A stretch of 64,000 bases of DNA from an uncultured Agathobacter sp. (lineage in GTDB: Bacteria; Bacillota; Clostridia; Lachnospirales; Lachnospiraceae): the NCBI GenBank assembly GCA_934316545.1, contig CAKRDT010000001.1:62001-126000 (forward strand), in the 5' to 3' direction. The notes under the pieces were generated by a model. That model saw only the letters and a list, made by a program, of their open reading frames with translations, did no database searches and had not been told where the DNA came from. This document shows, piece after piece, positions 1-9,363 of the stretch. A program made the translations under genes and the position numbers. Each line of letters begins with the position of its first letter. Position 1 is the first letter of the stretch.

Positions 1-608
1 CAGATCAGGCAAACGTTGAGCAACCATCCAAAAACGCCTTATCCGATACCCAGACCAATCCTTCCGGCACACCAGCTACCGATGCAACCGTCGATTCCGA
101 TGCCTCCATCGCCGACCGTGCAGGATCACAGCCATTAAATCTGTTTGATTTTCAGGATGATGTCGATACCCTGCTTCTCGCCGTCTACAATAACGACGCG
201 GATGCACTCGGCGTGGCTTTGGAAACATTGATTCCGAAGCTGTATGAGGAACCGGAACTGACACGCGATCCACCCAAGGATTACGCCAACTATGACTCTC
301 TGCCGGATTATGTACGAAACTGCTCGGCAGTAGATCATATCCGGCAAAGCCTTGTATATCGCGATGCATGCCTGAAAAACACGATCGATTCCTACAGTAA
401 TTATCAAAATGAAATCCTGTCGCTGCTGCGCATCGTCATCTATCGCACCAGTGATGCTGACACCAGTTGTATTTATAAATACGCTCATGCCAAAAAAGAT
501 TCTGTGGATGAAAACGACTACAATTTCTGTCTGAGTGATATTCTCGATAACGTCCAGTTAGCGATCGATAATCAGGATGGTTTCGTGCGCGCCTATGAGC
601 AGAATTGA
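1..608 (+). CDS. C-terminal part of an unknown protein (5' end outside window)
   Basis: The reading frame is open from base 3 to the TGA at 606-608, so this is the end of a longer protein rather than a gene starting at the internal GTG (213). About 200 residues are visible. The first 45 are a low-complexity Ser/Thr/Asp/Ala/Pro stretch that looks like a linker. The rest is a soluble, acidic, mostly helical domain. I see no membrane segment, catalytic motif or repeat that identifies a family. It is followed by a small XRE-like regulator gene on the same strand. Function unknown. Confidence 0.6.
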   Translation, partial: DQANVEQPSKNALSDTQTNPSGTPATDATVDSDASIADRAGSQPLNLFDFQDDVDTLLLAVYNNDADALGVALETLIPKLYEEPELTRDPPKDYANYDSLPDYVRNCSAVDHIRQSLVYRDACLKNTIDSYSNYQNEILSLLRIVIYRTSDADTSCIYKYAHAKKDSVDENDYNFCLSDILDNVQLAIDNQDGFVRAYEQN

Positions 609-727
609 AAAGTAGGCAGTTTTGCACACCATCATGAATTACGATTATGTTAGAATTATAGGGTAACTGTAATGCCATAATTTACTAATTTTGCATGGAC
701 TGATGTTCTAGGGGCGGAGAATCGTTT

Positions 728-1138
728 ATGAAATCCACAGATGAATTATTAAGACAAATAAAAGAACTTAACATTGATGAATTTAGAAAAGAAGAAAGTT
801 TTGACAAGATCGGAATCGGTGAATATCTCAGTCAGCTTCTTGATACACATAATCTGCAGCCGAAAGATATCATTATCAATCTGAACATGGATCGTTCCTA
901 CACCTATCAGATTTTAAGCGGGCGGCGCAATCCGACGCGCAATTTTCTGCTTCGAATCGCAATCTTTTTAAAACTTCCTTTGGATGAAACACAGAGAATG
1001 CTTTCCATTGCGCAACGCGCACAACTCTATCCCAGAAACCGTTTCGATGCAGCGATCATTTTTGCTTTGGAACATGAGATGACTTTAGAAGAAACGAATG
1101 CGCTTCTCGAAGAGATTGGCGAAGAATTGCTCAATTAA
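728..1138 (+). CDS. XRE-type helix-turn-helix regulator (136 aa)
   Basis: A small acidic protein with a helix-turn-helix of the XRE/Cro type at about residues 35-90: a segment of the form LSQLLDTHNLQPKDII followed by NMDRSYTYQILSGRRNPTRN, then ILKLPLDETQRML-like helices. The C-terminal 45 residues are helical and could be a dimerisation or partner-binding part. The start follows a purine-rich GGGGCGGAG about 8 bases upstream. It lies 119 bp downstream of the partial gene and could be cotranscribed with it. Target genes are not evident. Confidence 0.7.
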   Translation: MKSTDELLRQIKELNIDEFRKEESFDKIGIGEYLSQLLDTHNLQPKDIIINLNMDRSYTYQILSGRRNPTRNFLLRIAIFLKLPLDETQRMLSIAQRAQLYPRNRFDAAIIFALEHEMTLEETNALLEEIGEELLN

Positions 1139-1178
1139 ACAGGACAGTCACTTTTTATATGTATCCCTTAACGCACAC

Positions 1179-1217
1179 AAAAGGCAGGTCAACACACATG
1201 ACCCGCCTTTTTGTTTT
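1179..1217. terminator. Bidirectional terminator between convergent genes
   Basis: The inverted repeat AGGC-A-GGTCA / TGACC-C-GCCT has a 7-base loop and a T run on the plus side and an A run on the other. It sits between the ends of the regulator gene (plus) and the large surface-protein gene (minus), so it can stop both. Confidence 0.75.
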
Positions 1218-1231
1218 TGATTGATTTTATG

Positions 1232-4200
1232 CTATTTTACTGTTACCTTTGTTTTTATCACTTTCTTTGTTCCGTCATTCAACACAACCGTGATTTCAAT
1301 AACGGCGGCTCCCTTTTTCTTTCCGGTTGCCTTTCCATTCTTAGTTATGGTTACAACCGATTTCTTTGTTGAGCGATATGTGATTTTTGCAACATTTGCC
1401 TTATCCAGCTTCTTGCTAAGCGAAATGGCTGCCTTTTTGCCTTTTTTGATCGTCACGGATTTTTTTGCCGGTTTTACCGTCGCAAGGATCTGCTTGCACA
1501 AGGTCTTCATCTGGGTTTCGTTCAGAAGCTGATACTCACCCTTTGGAGCCCGAATGGTAAAGTTTCCGTTTGTGTCAACCTTTGTCGTCTTTGCAACGAG
1601 TATCTGCTTACCATCCTTAATTTCAACAAGGGTAAGTTTCCTGCCTGCCTCAAGGTTTTTCGCATCTGTTTCAACCGTATACAAAGTATTACCCTTATCA
1701 TCCCTTACGGTCTGTTTTATCGTAACATCCTTTGTTCCTGCCGCCTGAATCATCTGTTCTGCGGCGTCCGCATTAAGCGTTGTCTTTGCCTTACCGTTCT
1801 TTCCTGCAGCGGCAACCGCTTCTATCTCGGCTTTTGCTTCTGTTACTTCGCCTGCCGCATCCTTCTTCACAACCATATTTATCGTTGTATTTGTTGCCGC
1901 ATCCTTGATTTCAATCGTAGTAGTCACAGATGCAACTGTTCCATCTGCGTTCCTGATCGTTGTGGTCTCTGATTTCACTTCATTTCCCTGATCGTTTTTC
2001 ACCGTATCCGTCTTGGTCTCAACCCTGGTTCCATCCGGTTTCACTTCTGTCTTTGTGTCTTCTGTCTTATTATCAGGATTCACGACCGTTCCACCGCCTG
2101 CTGAAGAACCTCCTCCGGATACAGAGCCACCACCAGATGAAGAACCTCCTCCGGATACAGAGCCGCCACCAGACGAAGAACCTCCTCCGGATGTCTCATC
2201 GTCAACCGCAATCGCATAGACCGAGAAGCGATCCGTCTCAAAACATAGATTTCCTGTTGTTTTATCAATCCATGCATTCAGCTTTTCGGCTTTGCCATCA
2301 TGATAACGGTATACCACATAGTTTTTCTTTCCCTGCAATGCTTCCTTTAATGGGAACGATAATACCATCTCTTCTTCCGCTTCGGTGATCATCTTATTGT
2401 CGGTCACCGCAGTTCCATCGCTTTTCTTAAGCGTATAATTCAAAAACGCGTTAAAGAAATCCGCTTTCTTATTCGAGCCAAGCACACTCTTAATATCCTG
2501 CTGCGCTTTCACCACATCGGCATCTGCAGAATTTTCCACGCCGGAAACCTTTAACTCAAGATCAAGAGAGGCACCATCGATCAAAGCTTCTTTCTCTGCT
2601 TTCGTCATCGGAACCAGATCCGAGATTGCTTCTTTCTCAATATCAATGGATGCGGACTTTCCACCTTCCGAATAGATATCGTTTATCTTGGTATTCGATT
2701 CTGCCTTTACAACATGCACCGTGACATGATTATCTTCGTTTGTCTTCTCATCCCCATTTCGGTTTAATGAAGGATCGTATTCCACGGACCGGCAGGAATA
2801 CTTCACATTTTTTGTTTCTCCGATATCCTTCGGTGAAAAACTTGCTATATCCCTACCCTCGTCATCCTTACCGATATATGTGCTGACACTGTCTACACCG
2901 TCATAAAATCCGATATATAAATTCGCATCGTTCGTCCACAAGCCCAATACTCGTACCTGTGTGCTGGCATTCACATGAAGCGAAGGCCAACGATGCTGCT
3001 CCTTCTGAAATACCGCATACTGTTCTACATGATGATTCCCATCATTATCATCCGGTTTGATATCATCATCCGAGATCAGATAATAGGTGCCGGTCTGTCT
3101 CCATGAATCGGTTGATGCATCATAAATTGTTTTTTGAATGATACGTTTTGCAGAGGATTGCTGATCCTCTCTCAGATTTTTATTTGCATCATTCTGCAAT
3201 CCCAATAATGTTTCCAGTTTATTCCCATACCCATCCTCTTTGCTCAGATACCAATCCTGCAAAACAATACCATGTAAATACTGAATTCCATCATCGCCTG
3301 TGGAATCATATACAACCTTACTTTCCTTTCCGGCAAGATCATATTGCTTCATTGAAGACTGTGCTGCTACCGTCAACGGAAATTCGTATACTGTATCATA
3401 GATTGGCTTATTATCATTTTCCTTATCCTGATGAACGCTTCCATCCGGTGAAGTCAAGGCAACACTGTAGGAATTGGATGCCGTATCAAGCATAACACCC
3501 TTTACACTTGCCGGTGCATACACATACTGCTCCGCCTCCACTGCAGCCTTATAGCGGCTGTCACGGTAACTCATATTCAGATAGATAAAGCCTGAATTAT
3601 GAATCGTTACCTCGGTTTCCTTTTCCTCTACTGAATCCCATACGGTAACGTTCTGATCTTCCAATTCCAATAGCTTATCTACAACTTCCTGAATCGTTTT
3701 TCCATGCACCCAGTAACAGATACTCTCTGGAGTTGCATCTTCAAACCAGATCGTTCCCTTTAAATAGGCTTCCTCTGTAATATAACGGCCGGAATAACCG
3801 ATATAATCTTCTCCGTCTTCTCCTTCATAACGCCACAGACCATTCGGAGCTTCTTCCTGTCCCTGATCCGGCTGATCACCTTGATATTGAAGACTTAAAT
3901 TCCATGCATAATTATCAAACGTCTCTTGTTGATCCGTCGTCTGATATTCACAATGCGCTTCTAAATGAAAATTTTTATTTTTCTTAATGGTAACTTTGTA
4001 AGCTTTGGCCGCATTTGCAACCGCTATTTTCTCCACATCGATAAAAAGGTTACATACCGCCTTGCTCGAATTTCCATCACAGGAAAATACCGCCTCTTTT
4101 GCCTGATTATACGCTGCATAATCATCATCTCTTGCAATCAGATAAAGAACATTGTCTCCGTTCTTTTTTCCAAACGCAACATCACCGGCAAGATAAGCAT

Positions 4201-5434
4201 CTGCACGGATTTCCGGCCGGCTGTAAAAGCCTACATTAGGCATCGTTACCCATACATCCACCTTGTTATTATCCGGATCATCGGTATTTTTCAATTGGAT
4301 GACATACACGCCTTCTTTTTTAAAGTGCAACGATACCCAATCTTCGTTGTCATTTTGCGTAATAGAAGCATTTTCTGTTGGATTCGTATCAGGAATGATC
4401 GCACCGTCTTCTTCATGCGCCTCATAAATTTCCAGCTGATCCGCAGTTACTTTCTTTTGACAACTACCGTTTGCATCAACGATACCAAAGCAAGCCTCTG
4501 TTCCGTTAATATCGCAGCCCATGCCAACATCCCATGCTGCACCATCCGCGACTCCGGTCACATTACCATACTCATCACGGTTCAACTCGGAAGTCACACG
4601 AAGTCCCGCTCCCTGAAAATGAACACAAAGCTGAATCTCCTGTTCAAACACATTCTCGGCATCCTCGCTCATATGACCCGTGATTTTAAAAGGAAACGGC
4701 TCACACAATATCGAACCTTCTGTGCGAGTGATCTTATATTCATTCTCCTGACCGGTAAGTTTCTCAATCGATAACTTATCAGTGCCAACGGAAAAATCGA
4801 ACGTATCCGTTGTGTCAATGACCTCACCCTCATTCGGTTTAATCACGACATATACTTCCTTGCACTCTGCGGAATGTCCCGCATCGTCATTATCCCACAG
4901 ATAGCTTCCCCACTCATCCCGGGCAAGTTCCTTCGTATGATCGGCATCCTCATAGATTTTAATTCGATTCTCCACCACATTGACATTTATCATATAATTA
5001 TTTGTTCCATCGTTATATGTCAACGTATGCTGCCCGAGTTCACAAAAACTGACGGTAAACAGATCCTCCGATTCGTTTCCGCTCTCGTTCGTCTGCTTTG
5101 TAATCTCTAAGCCTTCTCCTGCCGTAATCTTGCTGACATCCGTAATTTTTTCAAATCGCCCCGCTTCATCGATAAATCCAAAATACAAGTCGCTTCTTGC
5201 TCCCTGTACTTCTCCTCCTAGTTCCGTCATATAATAAGGTTCCGTTGGAAAACTTGGCTCTCCGTTATCGTTCCAATCCGGATATACGGCGACAAATCCG
5301 GTAATCGCTGTGTTTTCTTCACGATCTCCCGCCAGTGCAACCGTAAGATTTCCCGGAAACACTCCGAAAATCATACTGATTGACAGAAATACTGCTAAGA
5401 ATTTCCGGAGAAATATCTGTCGTCCTTTTTTCAT
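1232..5434 (-). CDS. Very large secreted surface protein with C-terminal Ig-like (BIG2-type) domain
   Basis: The 1400-residue product starts with a Sec signal peptide (basic MKKGRQIFLRK, hydrophobic core, cleavage near LAGD around residue 36). I chose the ATG at 5434 because AGGAGG lies 9 bases upstream; the in-frame ATG at 5461 has no such site. The body is acidic and beta-rich with many Asp/Asn residues, suggesting several extracellular domains that I cannot name. Near residues 1085-1115 is a Gly/Ser linker built from repeated GGGSSSGGGSVS units. A Lys/Thr-rich region follows, then a final 80-residue domain with alternating valines and the KSVVTITKNGKATGKKKGAA pattern typical of BIG2 domains. 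There is no LPXTG sorting signal, so attachment, if any, is non-covalent. A carbohydrate-binding or adhesion role is possible but inferred. Confidence 0.75.
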   Translation of the reverse strand: MKKGRQIFLRKFLAVFLSISMIFGVFPGNLTVALAGDREENTAITGFVAVYPDWNDNGEPSFPTEPYYMTELGGEVQGARSDLYFGFIDEAGRFEKITDVSKITAGEGLEITKQTNESGNESEDLFTVSFCELGQHTLTYNDGTNNYMINVNVVENRIKIYEDADHTKELARDEWGSYLWDNDDAGHSAECKEVYVVIKPNEGEVIDTTDTFDFSVGTDKLSIEKLTGQENEYKITRTEGSILCEPFPFKITGHMSEDAENVFEQEIQLCVHFQGAGLRVTSELNRDEYGNVTGVADGAAWDVGMGCDINGTEACFGIVDANGSCQKKVTADQLEIYEAHEEDGAIIPDTNPTENASITQNDNEDWVSLHFKKEGVYVIQLKNTDDPDNNKVDVWVTMPNVGFYSRPEIRADAYLAGDVAFGKKNGDNVLYLIARDDDYAAYNQAKEAVFSCDGNSSKAVCNLFIDVEKIAVANAAKAYKVTIKKNKNFHLEAHCEYQTTDQQETFDNYAWNLSLQYQGDQPDQGQEEAPNGLWRYEGEDGEDYIGYSGRYITEEAYLKGTIWFEDATPESICYWVHGKTIQEVVDKLLELEDQNVTVWDSVEEKETEVTIHNSGFIYLNMSYRDSRYKAAVEAEQYVYAPASVKGVMLDTASNSYSVALTSPDGSVHQDKENDNKPIYDTVYEFPLTVAAQSSMKQYDLAGKESKVVYDSTGDDGIQYLHGIVLQDWYLSKEDGYGNKLETLLGLQNDANKNLREDQQSSAKRIIQKTIYDASTDSWRQTGTYYLISDDDIKPDDNDGNHHVEQYAVFQKEQHRWPSLHVNASTQVRVLGLWTNDANLYIGFYDGVDSVSTYIGKDDEGRDIASFSPKDIGETKNVKYSCRSVEYDPSLNRNGDEKTNEDNHVTVHVVKAESNTKINDIYSEGGKSASIDIEKEAISDLVPMTKAEKEALIDGASLDLELKVSGVENSADADVVKAQQDIKSVLGSNKKADFFNAFLNYTLKKSDGTAVTDNKMITEAEEEMVLSFPLKEALQGKKNYVVYRYHDGKAEKLNAWIDKTTGNLCFETDRFSVYAIAVDDETSGGGSSSGGGSVSGGGSSSGGGSVSGGGSSAGGGTVVNPDNKTEDTKTEVKPDGTRVETKTDTVKNDQGNEVKSETTTIRNADGTVASVTTTIEIKDAATNTTINMVVKKDAAGEVTEAKAEIEAVAAAGKNGKAKTTLNADAAEQMIQAAGTKDVTIKQTVRDDKGNTLYTVETDAKNLEAGRKLTLVEIKDGKQILVAKTTKVDTNGNFTIRAPKGEYQLLNETQMKTLCKQILATVKPAKKSVTIKKGKKAAISLSKKLDKANVAKITYRSTKKSVVTITKNGKATGKKKGAAVIEITVVLNDGTKKVIKTKVTVK
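2085..2200 (-). repeat. Short tandem repeats encoding the Gly/Ser linker
   Basis: Three or more copies of a ~30-bp unit containing GAACCTCCTCCGGAT and CAGAGCC(A/G)CCACCAGA lie in tandem within the surface-protein gene and encode GGGSSSGGGSVS repeats. Such repeats are prone to copy-number change by slippage. Confidence 0.7.
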
Positions 5435-5479
5435 ATTCGCTAACCTCCTGTTCTTCTCCATTTGATTTTTTATACAACA

Positions 5480-5524
5480 AAAACGCCTCTTGGTAGTTAC
5501 ATAATAATTCTACCAAAAGGCGTC
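5480..5524 (-). terminator. Terminator overlapping the stop codon of the 53-aa ORF
   Basis: Arms at 5483-5496 and 5510-5523 pair over 14 positions with one G-T wobble and are followed on the minus strand by TTTTTGTTG. The 5' arm begins within the stop codon of the small ORF. It would separate that ORF from the surface-protein gene. Confidence 0.7.
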
Positions 5525-5671
5525 TTCGTTTTGGTTAGCAGCGTTGCACACATTTTCATCAAATTTTAGATCTGCGCTAATAGTTCCCCGATAGGTAAAA
5601 GTCAAAGTTCCTTTCGGCAACTGTTCCAACCGTTTTTCAATTTCTCTGATGCGGTCCTTCGGATTTTTCAT
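5510..5671 (-). CDS. Small protein of unknown function (53 aa)
   Basis: The ORF begins at the ATG at 5671, preceded by GAGGAG seven bases upstream; the longer upstream frame runs through a perfect inverted repeat and is not credible. The product begins MKNPKDRIREIEKRLEQLPK, a charged helix, followed by GTLTFTYRGTISADLKF, which looks like a short beta hairpin. No membrane segment. It resembles small helix-plus-hairpin proteins often seen near mobile DNA, but I do not recognise the family. It has its own terminator. Could be a real small gene or a remnant. Confidence 0.45.
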   Translation of the reverse strand: MKNPKDRIREIEKRLEQLPKGTLTFTYRGTISADLKFDENVCNAANQNEDAFW

Positions 5672-5703
5672 ACGCTTCTCCTCAAAACAGATTGTGCAAC
5701 AAA

Positions 5704-5750
5704 AATGGTTATGTATGGTTATACTCATTGTATAACCATACATAACCATT
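5704..5750 (-). terminator. Perfect 20-bp inverted repeat, probable terminator of the cinA-like gene
   Basis: Arms 5704-5723 and 5731-5750 are exact reverse complements over 20 bp with a 7-base loop. On the minus strand the hairpin starts 9 bases after the stop of the cinA-like gene and is followed by TTTTTG, as in an intrinsic terminator. The stem is AT-rich and each arm holds two TGGTTAT motifs, so an operator role is an alternative. Confidence 0.55.
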
Positions 5751-5759
5751 GTAAGCACT

Positions 5760-6299
5760 TTATTCACCAATCACAGAATCCGTGCTCTGATCGATCAGGC
5801 TTTCCAAAGCCTCAAACACCCGCTCCGCATACCGCTGCTTGATCTGATGCCGGCTTTTTCCGGTGACATCTTCCCTGATTTCATAGGAATAGGTCTGATT
5901 CTTCATCCGAATACAGAAAAACGCCTGCCCCTGCACACTGTCCGCATTGTTCGGATCGATATTGCCGGTCGTTCCGGTGATTCCGATCGCGATGTCCGTG
6001 CCAAGCTTTTCCTGCGCCGTCCTTGCCATCGCCCCGGCGCACTCTTTTGAATACACACCGTACTTTCGGATAACCTGTGCATCGACACCCACAAGAATCT
6101 TCGTCTCATTCAGATACGTCACAAATCCTCCCGGAAAGATTGCCGATGCACCTTCCGTGTCTGTGATCATCGACGCAATCAAACCGGAAGTACAGCTCTC
6201 CATCGTGGAAACCGTCGTATGTGACGCAATCAACTTTTTTATGATAGGATCCGTTTCCAACTGCTTCATATTTTCAGATTTTAATTCAAATTTATTCAT
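5760..6299 (-). CDS. CinA C-terminal family protein (nicotinamide-nucleotide amidase type)
   Basis: The 179-residue protein matches the stand-alone CinA C-terminal/PncC domain, which deamidates nicotinamide mononucleotide to nicotinate mononucleotide in pyridine-nucleotide salvage. Diagnostic segments are [19 protein letters not shown] near residue 30, [13 protein letters not shown] near residue 55, and [11 protein letters not shown] near residue 108. It lacks the N-terminal MoaB-like domain of full-length CinA. The start codon overlaps the last 8 bases of the chemoreceptor gene, so the two are probably cotranscribed. Reaction assigned from family knowledge only. Confidence 0.8.
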   Translation of the reverse strand: MNKFELKSENMKQLETDPIIKKLIASHTTVSTMESCTSGLIASMITDTEGASAIFPGGFVTYLNETKILVGVDAQVIRKYGVYSKECAGAMARTAQEKLGTDIAIGITGTTGNIDPNNADSVQGQAFFCIRMKNQTYSYEIREDVTGKSRHQIKQRYAERVFEALESLIDQSTDSVIGE

Positions 6300-8019
6300 T
6301 TCTTAAAACAAAAGCACTTGTCAGTTCATTTAAGGATTCAGATTGTGCGGAAAGCTCCTGGCTGGTAGCCGAACACTGCTCGGATGCTGCGGAGTTAGAC
6401 TGTACCACATCGGAAATCTGCTCAACACCTTTTTCTGCTTCTTCCATTGCTTTTGCCTGCTGTGCAGAACTCTCGCTTAACGACTTCACAGACTGCGCGA
6501 TCTCCTTTACACCGACAACAACCTGCTGCATAGACTCTGTTGCATTCCTGGCAGCCTCATTACCGGCTTCAATCTCTTTCAAAGCGCCCTCGATCAGCTC
6601 TCTTGTATCGACCGCAGATTTTGCACTCTGGTCTGCAAGACTTCCAATCTGCTCCGCAACGACTGCAAATCCTCTTCCGGCTTCTCCTGCGCGTGCAGCC
6701 TCAATCGCAGCATTTAAAGATAACAGATTCGTCTGGCTTGCAATATCCTCAATATCAGAAATGATCGTCGCAATCCTCTGTGATGTCTCATTGATGCGAT
6801 TCATGGCCTCCGTCATAGCTTCCATTTCCGTACGGCTCTGGTCCGCTTCATCCGCATACTGTTTTGCATTCTTATAGGCAACCAGAAGATCTTCCGATGT
6901 CTGCTCGACGCTGCTTGTAATCGTCTCAATCGTAGCCGTCAGTTCTTCTACCGCTCCTGCCTGCTCGGTAGCGCCCTCTGCGAGTTCCTGCGAAGATTCT
7001 GCCAGATTCTCGGAACCGGCACGTACCTGTCCGGATGCCGCTGCAACTTCTTTGAGCGTCGCATTCATCTTACGGTTCATCTTACGCATTGCATCCTTTA
7101 ATGCAACGAACTGTCCGACATACTCATTTTCAATCTGGGTGCCGACCGTGTAGTCACCGTCAGCCATGGCTCCCATAATCTCACCTGCATCGGTAATGAT
7201 GCGATCAAGCTGATCCGCCATCTCCTTGGTTTCTTCCACCATCTCGGCAATCTCATCCTTGACTTCCACCTCCGGGAACGGACTGTTTAAATCACCCTGG
7301 GCGAAGGTCTTAAGACGCGCCTGAAGCTCCTGGATAGGCTTCTCGATTCCGCTTGCAATCCTATCGCCAAGTCTTCTTGAGAGTATAAATGATCCGATCA
7401 GAAGGGCCAACATTACAATTACAAGAATCCATCTTATAATCCGAAGTGTGACTTCCAGGGAGTCGCCCTTTGACACATTCAAATTCATTAAAGAAGTAAA
7501 ATCGCTGTAGATTGTATCATATTTTGCCTTAAGATCCGAATATTCCTGTCTCTGTGCATCTGCCGACTGTCCCGGATCTGTCGTACTTCCAGAAGCAAGA
7601 ATAGCATCACTCAGCTTCCAGTACTCATCCATTGCACTGGTCAGCCGATCATAGAGTTCCTGTCCCTCGGACGTGACAATCGTACTTTCAATATCTGCGA
7701 AATATCCGTCAAACGCTTCCTTTTTCTGCTCATAAGTATCTTTCATTTCTGCAATCGAGTCATCCGTTGAATATCCGACCGCAGCACGCAGCGAACTTCT
7801 CGTCTCAGACAATGTCACCACTGCCTTACCGATATCCCCCTGCGAGAAGCCGTAATTGGTTAATGCATGTTCATAGATGGATGTCATAGCAAACAATGCA
7901 ATAATTCCAATCAGAGAACCTGTGCCAAGAATAACAGTCACAATGTCAAATGACTTCTGCACTCTCTGGCGTACATTCCCCTGCTTGATCTTTTTTACTT
8001 TTTCTTTGGTTTTTCCCAT
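6292..8019 (-). CDS. Methyl-accepting chemotaxis protein
   Basis: A transmembrane chemoreceptor of 575 residues. After a basic cytoplasmic start there is a membrane helix at about residues 35-58, an extracellular four-helix-like sensor region, a second membrane helix at about 200-222, a HAMP domain, and a long coiled-coil signalling domain with the conserved hairpin tip [20 protein letters not shown]. No C-terminal CheR-tethering pentapeptide is present. The start at 8019 is preferred over the upstream in-frame codon because AAGGGG lies just upstream. No other chemotaxis genes are in the window. Ligand unknown. Confidence 0.92.
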   Translation of the reverse strand: MGKTKEKVKKIKQGNVRQRVQKSFDIVTVILGTGSLIGIIALFAMTSIYEHALTNYGFSQGDIGKAVVTLSETRSSLRAAVGYSTDDSIAEMKDTYEQKKEAFDGYFADIESTIVTSEGQELYDRLTSAMDEYWKLSDAILASGSTTDPGQSADAQRQEYSDLKAKYDTIYSDFTSLMNLNVSKGDSLEVTLRIIRWILVIVMLALLIGSFILSRRLGDRIASGIEKPIQELQARLKTFAQGDLNSPFPEVEVKDEIAEMVEETKEMADQLDRIITDAGEIMGAMADGDYTVGTQIENEYVGQFVALKDAMRKMNRKMNATLKEVAAASGQVRAGSENLAESSQELAEGATEQAGAVEELTATIETITSSVEQTSEDLLVAYKNAKQYADEADQSRTEMEAMTEAMNRINETSQRIATIISDIEDIASQTNLLSLNAAIEAARAGEAGRGFAVVAEQIGSLADQSAKSAVDTRELIEGALKEIEAGNEAARNATESMQQVVVGVKEIAQSVKSLSESSAQQAKAMEEAEKGVEQISDVVQSNSAASEQCSATSQELSAQSESLNELTSAFVLRNE

Positions 8020-8142
8020 ACTTACACCCCTTCTTAAGAAACCAATCATAACTAATTTGTCATATGTTGCATATACATTTATATTACTCTTCTAACCTTC
8101 AACAAGCAAGTGGTATCGCTCAAATACTGTCACTTTTTCATA

Positions 8143-8760
8143 CTATTTCTCCTGTCCTTTGACTGCACAATCAAAATCCGGGTTAAAAGCATAATAATTT
8201 TTACTGTCCAAATCTTCCTGCACCATTCTTAATGCCTCCCCAAATCTTTGGAAATGCACAATTTCCCGCTCTCTTAAGAAACGGATCGGATCCGCGACTT
8301 CATGGTCCGTTGCAAGGCGAAGAATATTGTCGTAAGTCTTACGCGCTTTCTGTTCTGCCGCCATATCCTCCACCAGATCCGCAACCGCATCTCCAGTACA
8401 TTGGAACTCGCAGGCATTGAACGGAACTCCGCCGGCTGCCTGCGGCCATACTCCGGCTGTGTGGTCGATGTAATATGGTGCAAAACCTGCTGCCTCAAGT
8501 TCCTTGGCTGACAATCCTTTCGTCAGCTGACGAACAATCGCACCGATCATCTCCAGATGAGCAAGTTCTTCTGTCCCGATATCGGTCAAAAGTCCCGCCA
8601 CACGTGGGTTCGCTGCAGAGAAGCGCTGCGAAAGATAACGCATGGACGCTCCCAGCTCTCCATCCGGACCGCCATACTGACTTATGATATAAGAAGCAAG
8701 TTTTGCATTTGGCGTGCTGATTCTGATCGGGTACTGCAATCTTTTTTCATAATTCCACAT
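8143..8760 (-). CDS. cotJC: Spore coat protein CotJC, manganese-catalase family
   Basis: The 205-residue protein has the ferritin-like four-helix fold of manganese catalases, with metal-ligand glutamates and histidines in segments such as GTEELAHLEMIG and REREIVHFQRFGEA. It is the third gene of a cotJA-cotJB-cotJC set, the order known from Bacillus, where CotJC is an inner spore-coat component. A GGAAGGAG ribosome binding site precedes the ATG, and only three bases separate it from the cotJB stop. Catalase activity is plausible but not shown. Confidence 0.92.
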   Translation of the reverse strand: MWNYEKRLQYPIRISTPNAKLASYIISQYGGPDGELGASMRYLSQRFSAANPRVAGLLTDIGTEELAHLEMIGAIVRQLTKGLSAKELEAAGFAPYYIDHTAGVWPQAAGGVPFNACEFQCTGDAVADLVEDMAAEQKARKTYDNILRLATDHEVADPIRFLREREIVHFQRFGEALRMVQEDLDSKNYYAFNPDFDCAVKGQEK

Positions 8761-8763
8761 AAA

Positions 8764-9042
8764 CTATCTTACTCCTTCCCAAGGCATCGGACCTTCATTC
8801 CACATCCAACCGTCTTCACCGTTACGGAATGCACTGAGTGATCCATACTGATTCTCATATGCTGCTTTTGCATTCCGGTATAATTGCGTGCACTGATTAA
8901 AATAGTTGCGTGCTTCCTCATCATCCGGATGTGTATCAAGGTATAGCATCATATCCACGGCACAGAATCCCAACATTGCTATCCAATCATAAAGTTCCCG
9001 CCGGCTCATCGACTGTCCTGAATTTGGTCTGTTCATCTGCAT
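8764..9042 (-). CDS. cotJB: Spore coat protein CotJB
   Basis: The 92-residue product matches CotJB: an N-terminal SRRELYDWIAMLGFCAVDM helix, LYLDTHPDDEEA, and a C-terminal GWMWNEGPMPWEG motif typical of the family. The ATG at 9042 was chosen because AAGGAGG is 6 bases upstream; the longer frame starts inside cotJA. It overlaps the cotJA stop by ten bases, consistent with translational coupling. It is required with CotJA and CotJC for coat assembly in Bacillus. Confidence 0.9.
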   Translation of the reverse strand: MQMNRPNSGQSMSRRELYDWIAMLGFCAVDMMLYLDTHPDDEEARNYFNQCTQLYRNAKAAYENQYGSLSAFRNGEDGWMWNEGPMPWEGVR

Positions 9043-9248
9043 CGTCTGCCTCCTTGCCTCATGATACATTTACCGGTAAATGGCTTATCAAGTTCCGGAA
9101 AGATTGTTCCTGCCTGTAACGCCCTCTTCGGTTCATACGCCCTTGTAAATTGCTGCCACGGTACATAAGCCATTCCCGGAGTCTGCCAGCTGCATTCCGT
9201 CTGGCGTGGCTGTGGTCCGCATTGATTTGCCTGATTCACTTGATCCAT
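9033..9248 (-). CDS. cotJA: Spore coat-associated protein CotJA
   Basis: The 71-residue product carries the CotJA signature MAYVPWQQFTRAYEPKRAL followed by GTIFPELDKPF and a Cys/Gly/Arg-rich tail. The start at 9248 has AAAGGA eight bases upstream; the longer frame reads back through a terminator. First gene of the cotJ operon. A sporulation sigma factor is expected to drive it, but I could not find a convincing SigE promoter with correct spacing. Confidence 0.85.
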   Translation of the reverse strand: MDQVNQANQCGPQPRQTECSWQTPGMAYVPWQQFTRAYEPKRALQAGTIFPELDKPFTGKCIMRQGGRRCR

Positions 9249-9324
9249 GTTCAGTTCCTTTCGGTATGGTTCATATTTCATTATCATAATATGAGCTTCT
9301 GTCAGAAATGGAGCTTTTTCATAA

Positions 9325-9362
9325 AAAATAAAAAGTGCGGATGCCATTGTAAGCATCCGCAT
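9325..9362 (-). terminator. Terminator after the four-gene operon
   Basis: Stem TGCGGATGC / GCATCCGCA (9336-9344 with 9353-9361) and an 8-base loop are followed on the minus strand by a T-rich run. It immediately follows the stop of the coiled-coil membrane protein gene and separates it from cotJA. Confidence 0.8.
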
Positions 9363-9363
9363 C

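Noticed and set aside
3965..4774. 269-codon plus-strand open frame
   Set aside because: Antisense shadow within the large surface-protein gene.
5434..5461. Start of the surface protein at 5461
   Set aside because: AGGAGG lies between that ATG and the ATG at 5434, so it serves the latter.
9249..9330. SigE promoter for cotJA (TCATATT with CATACCGA)
   Set aside because: The spacing is 19 bases instead of about 14, and the -10 would place the start almost at the ATG.
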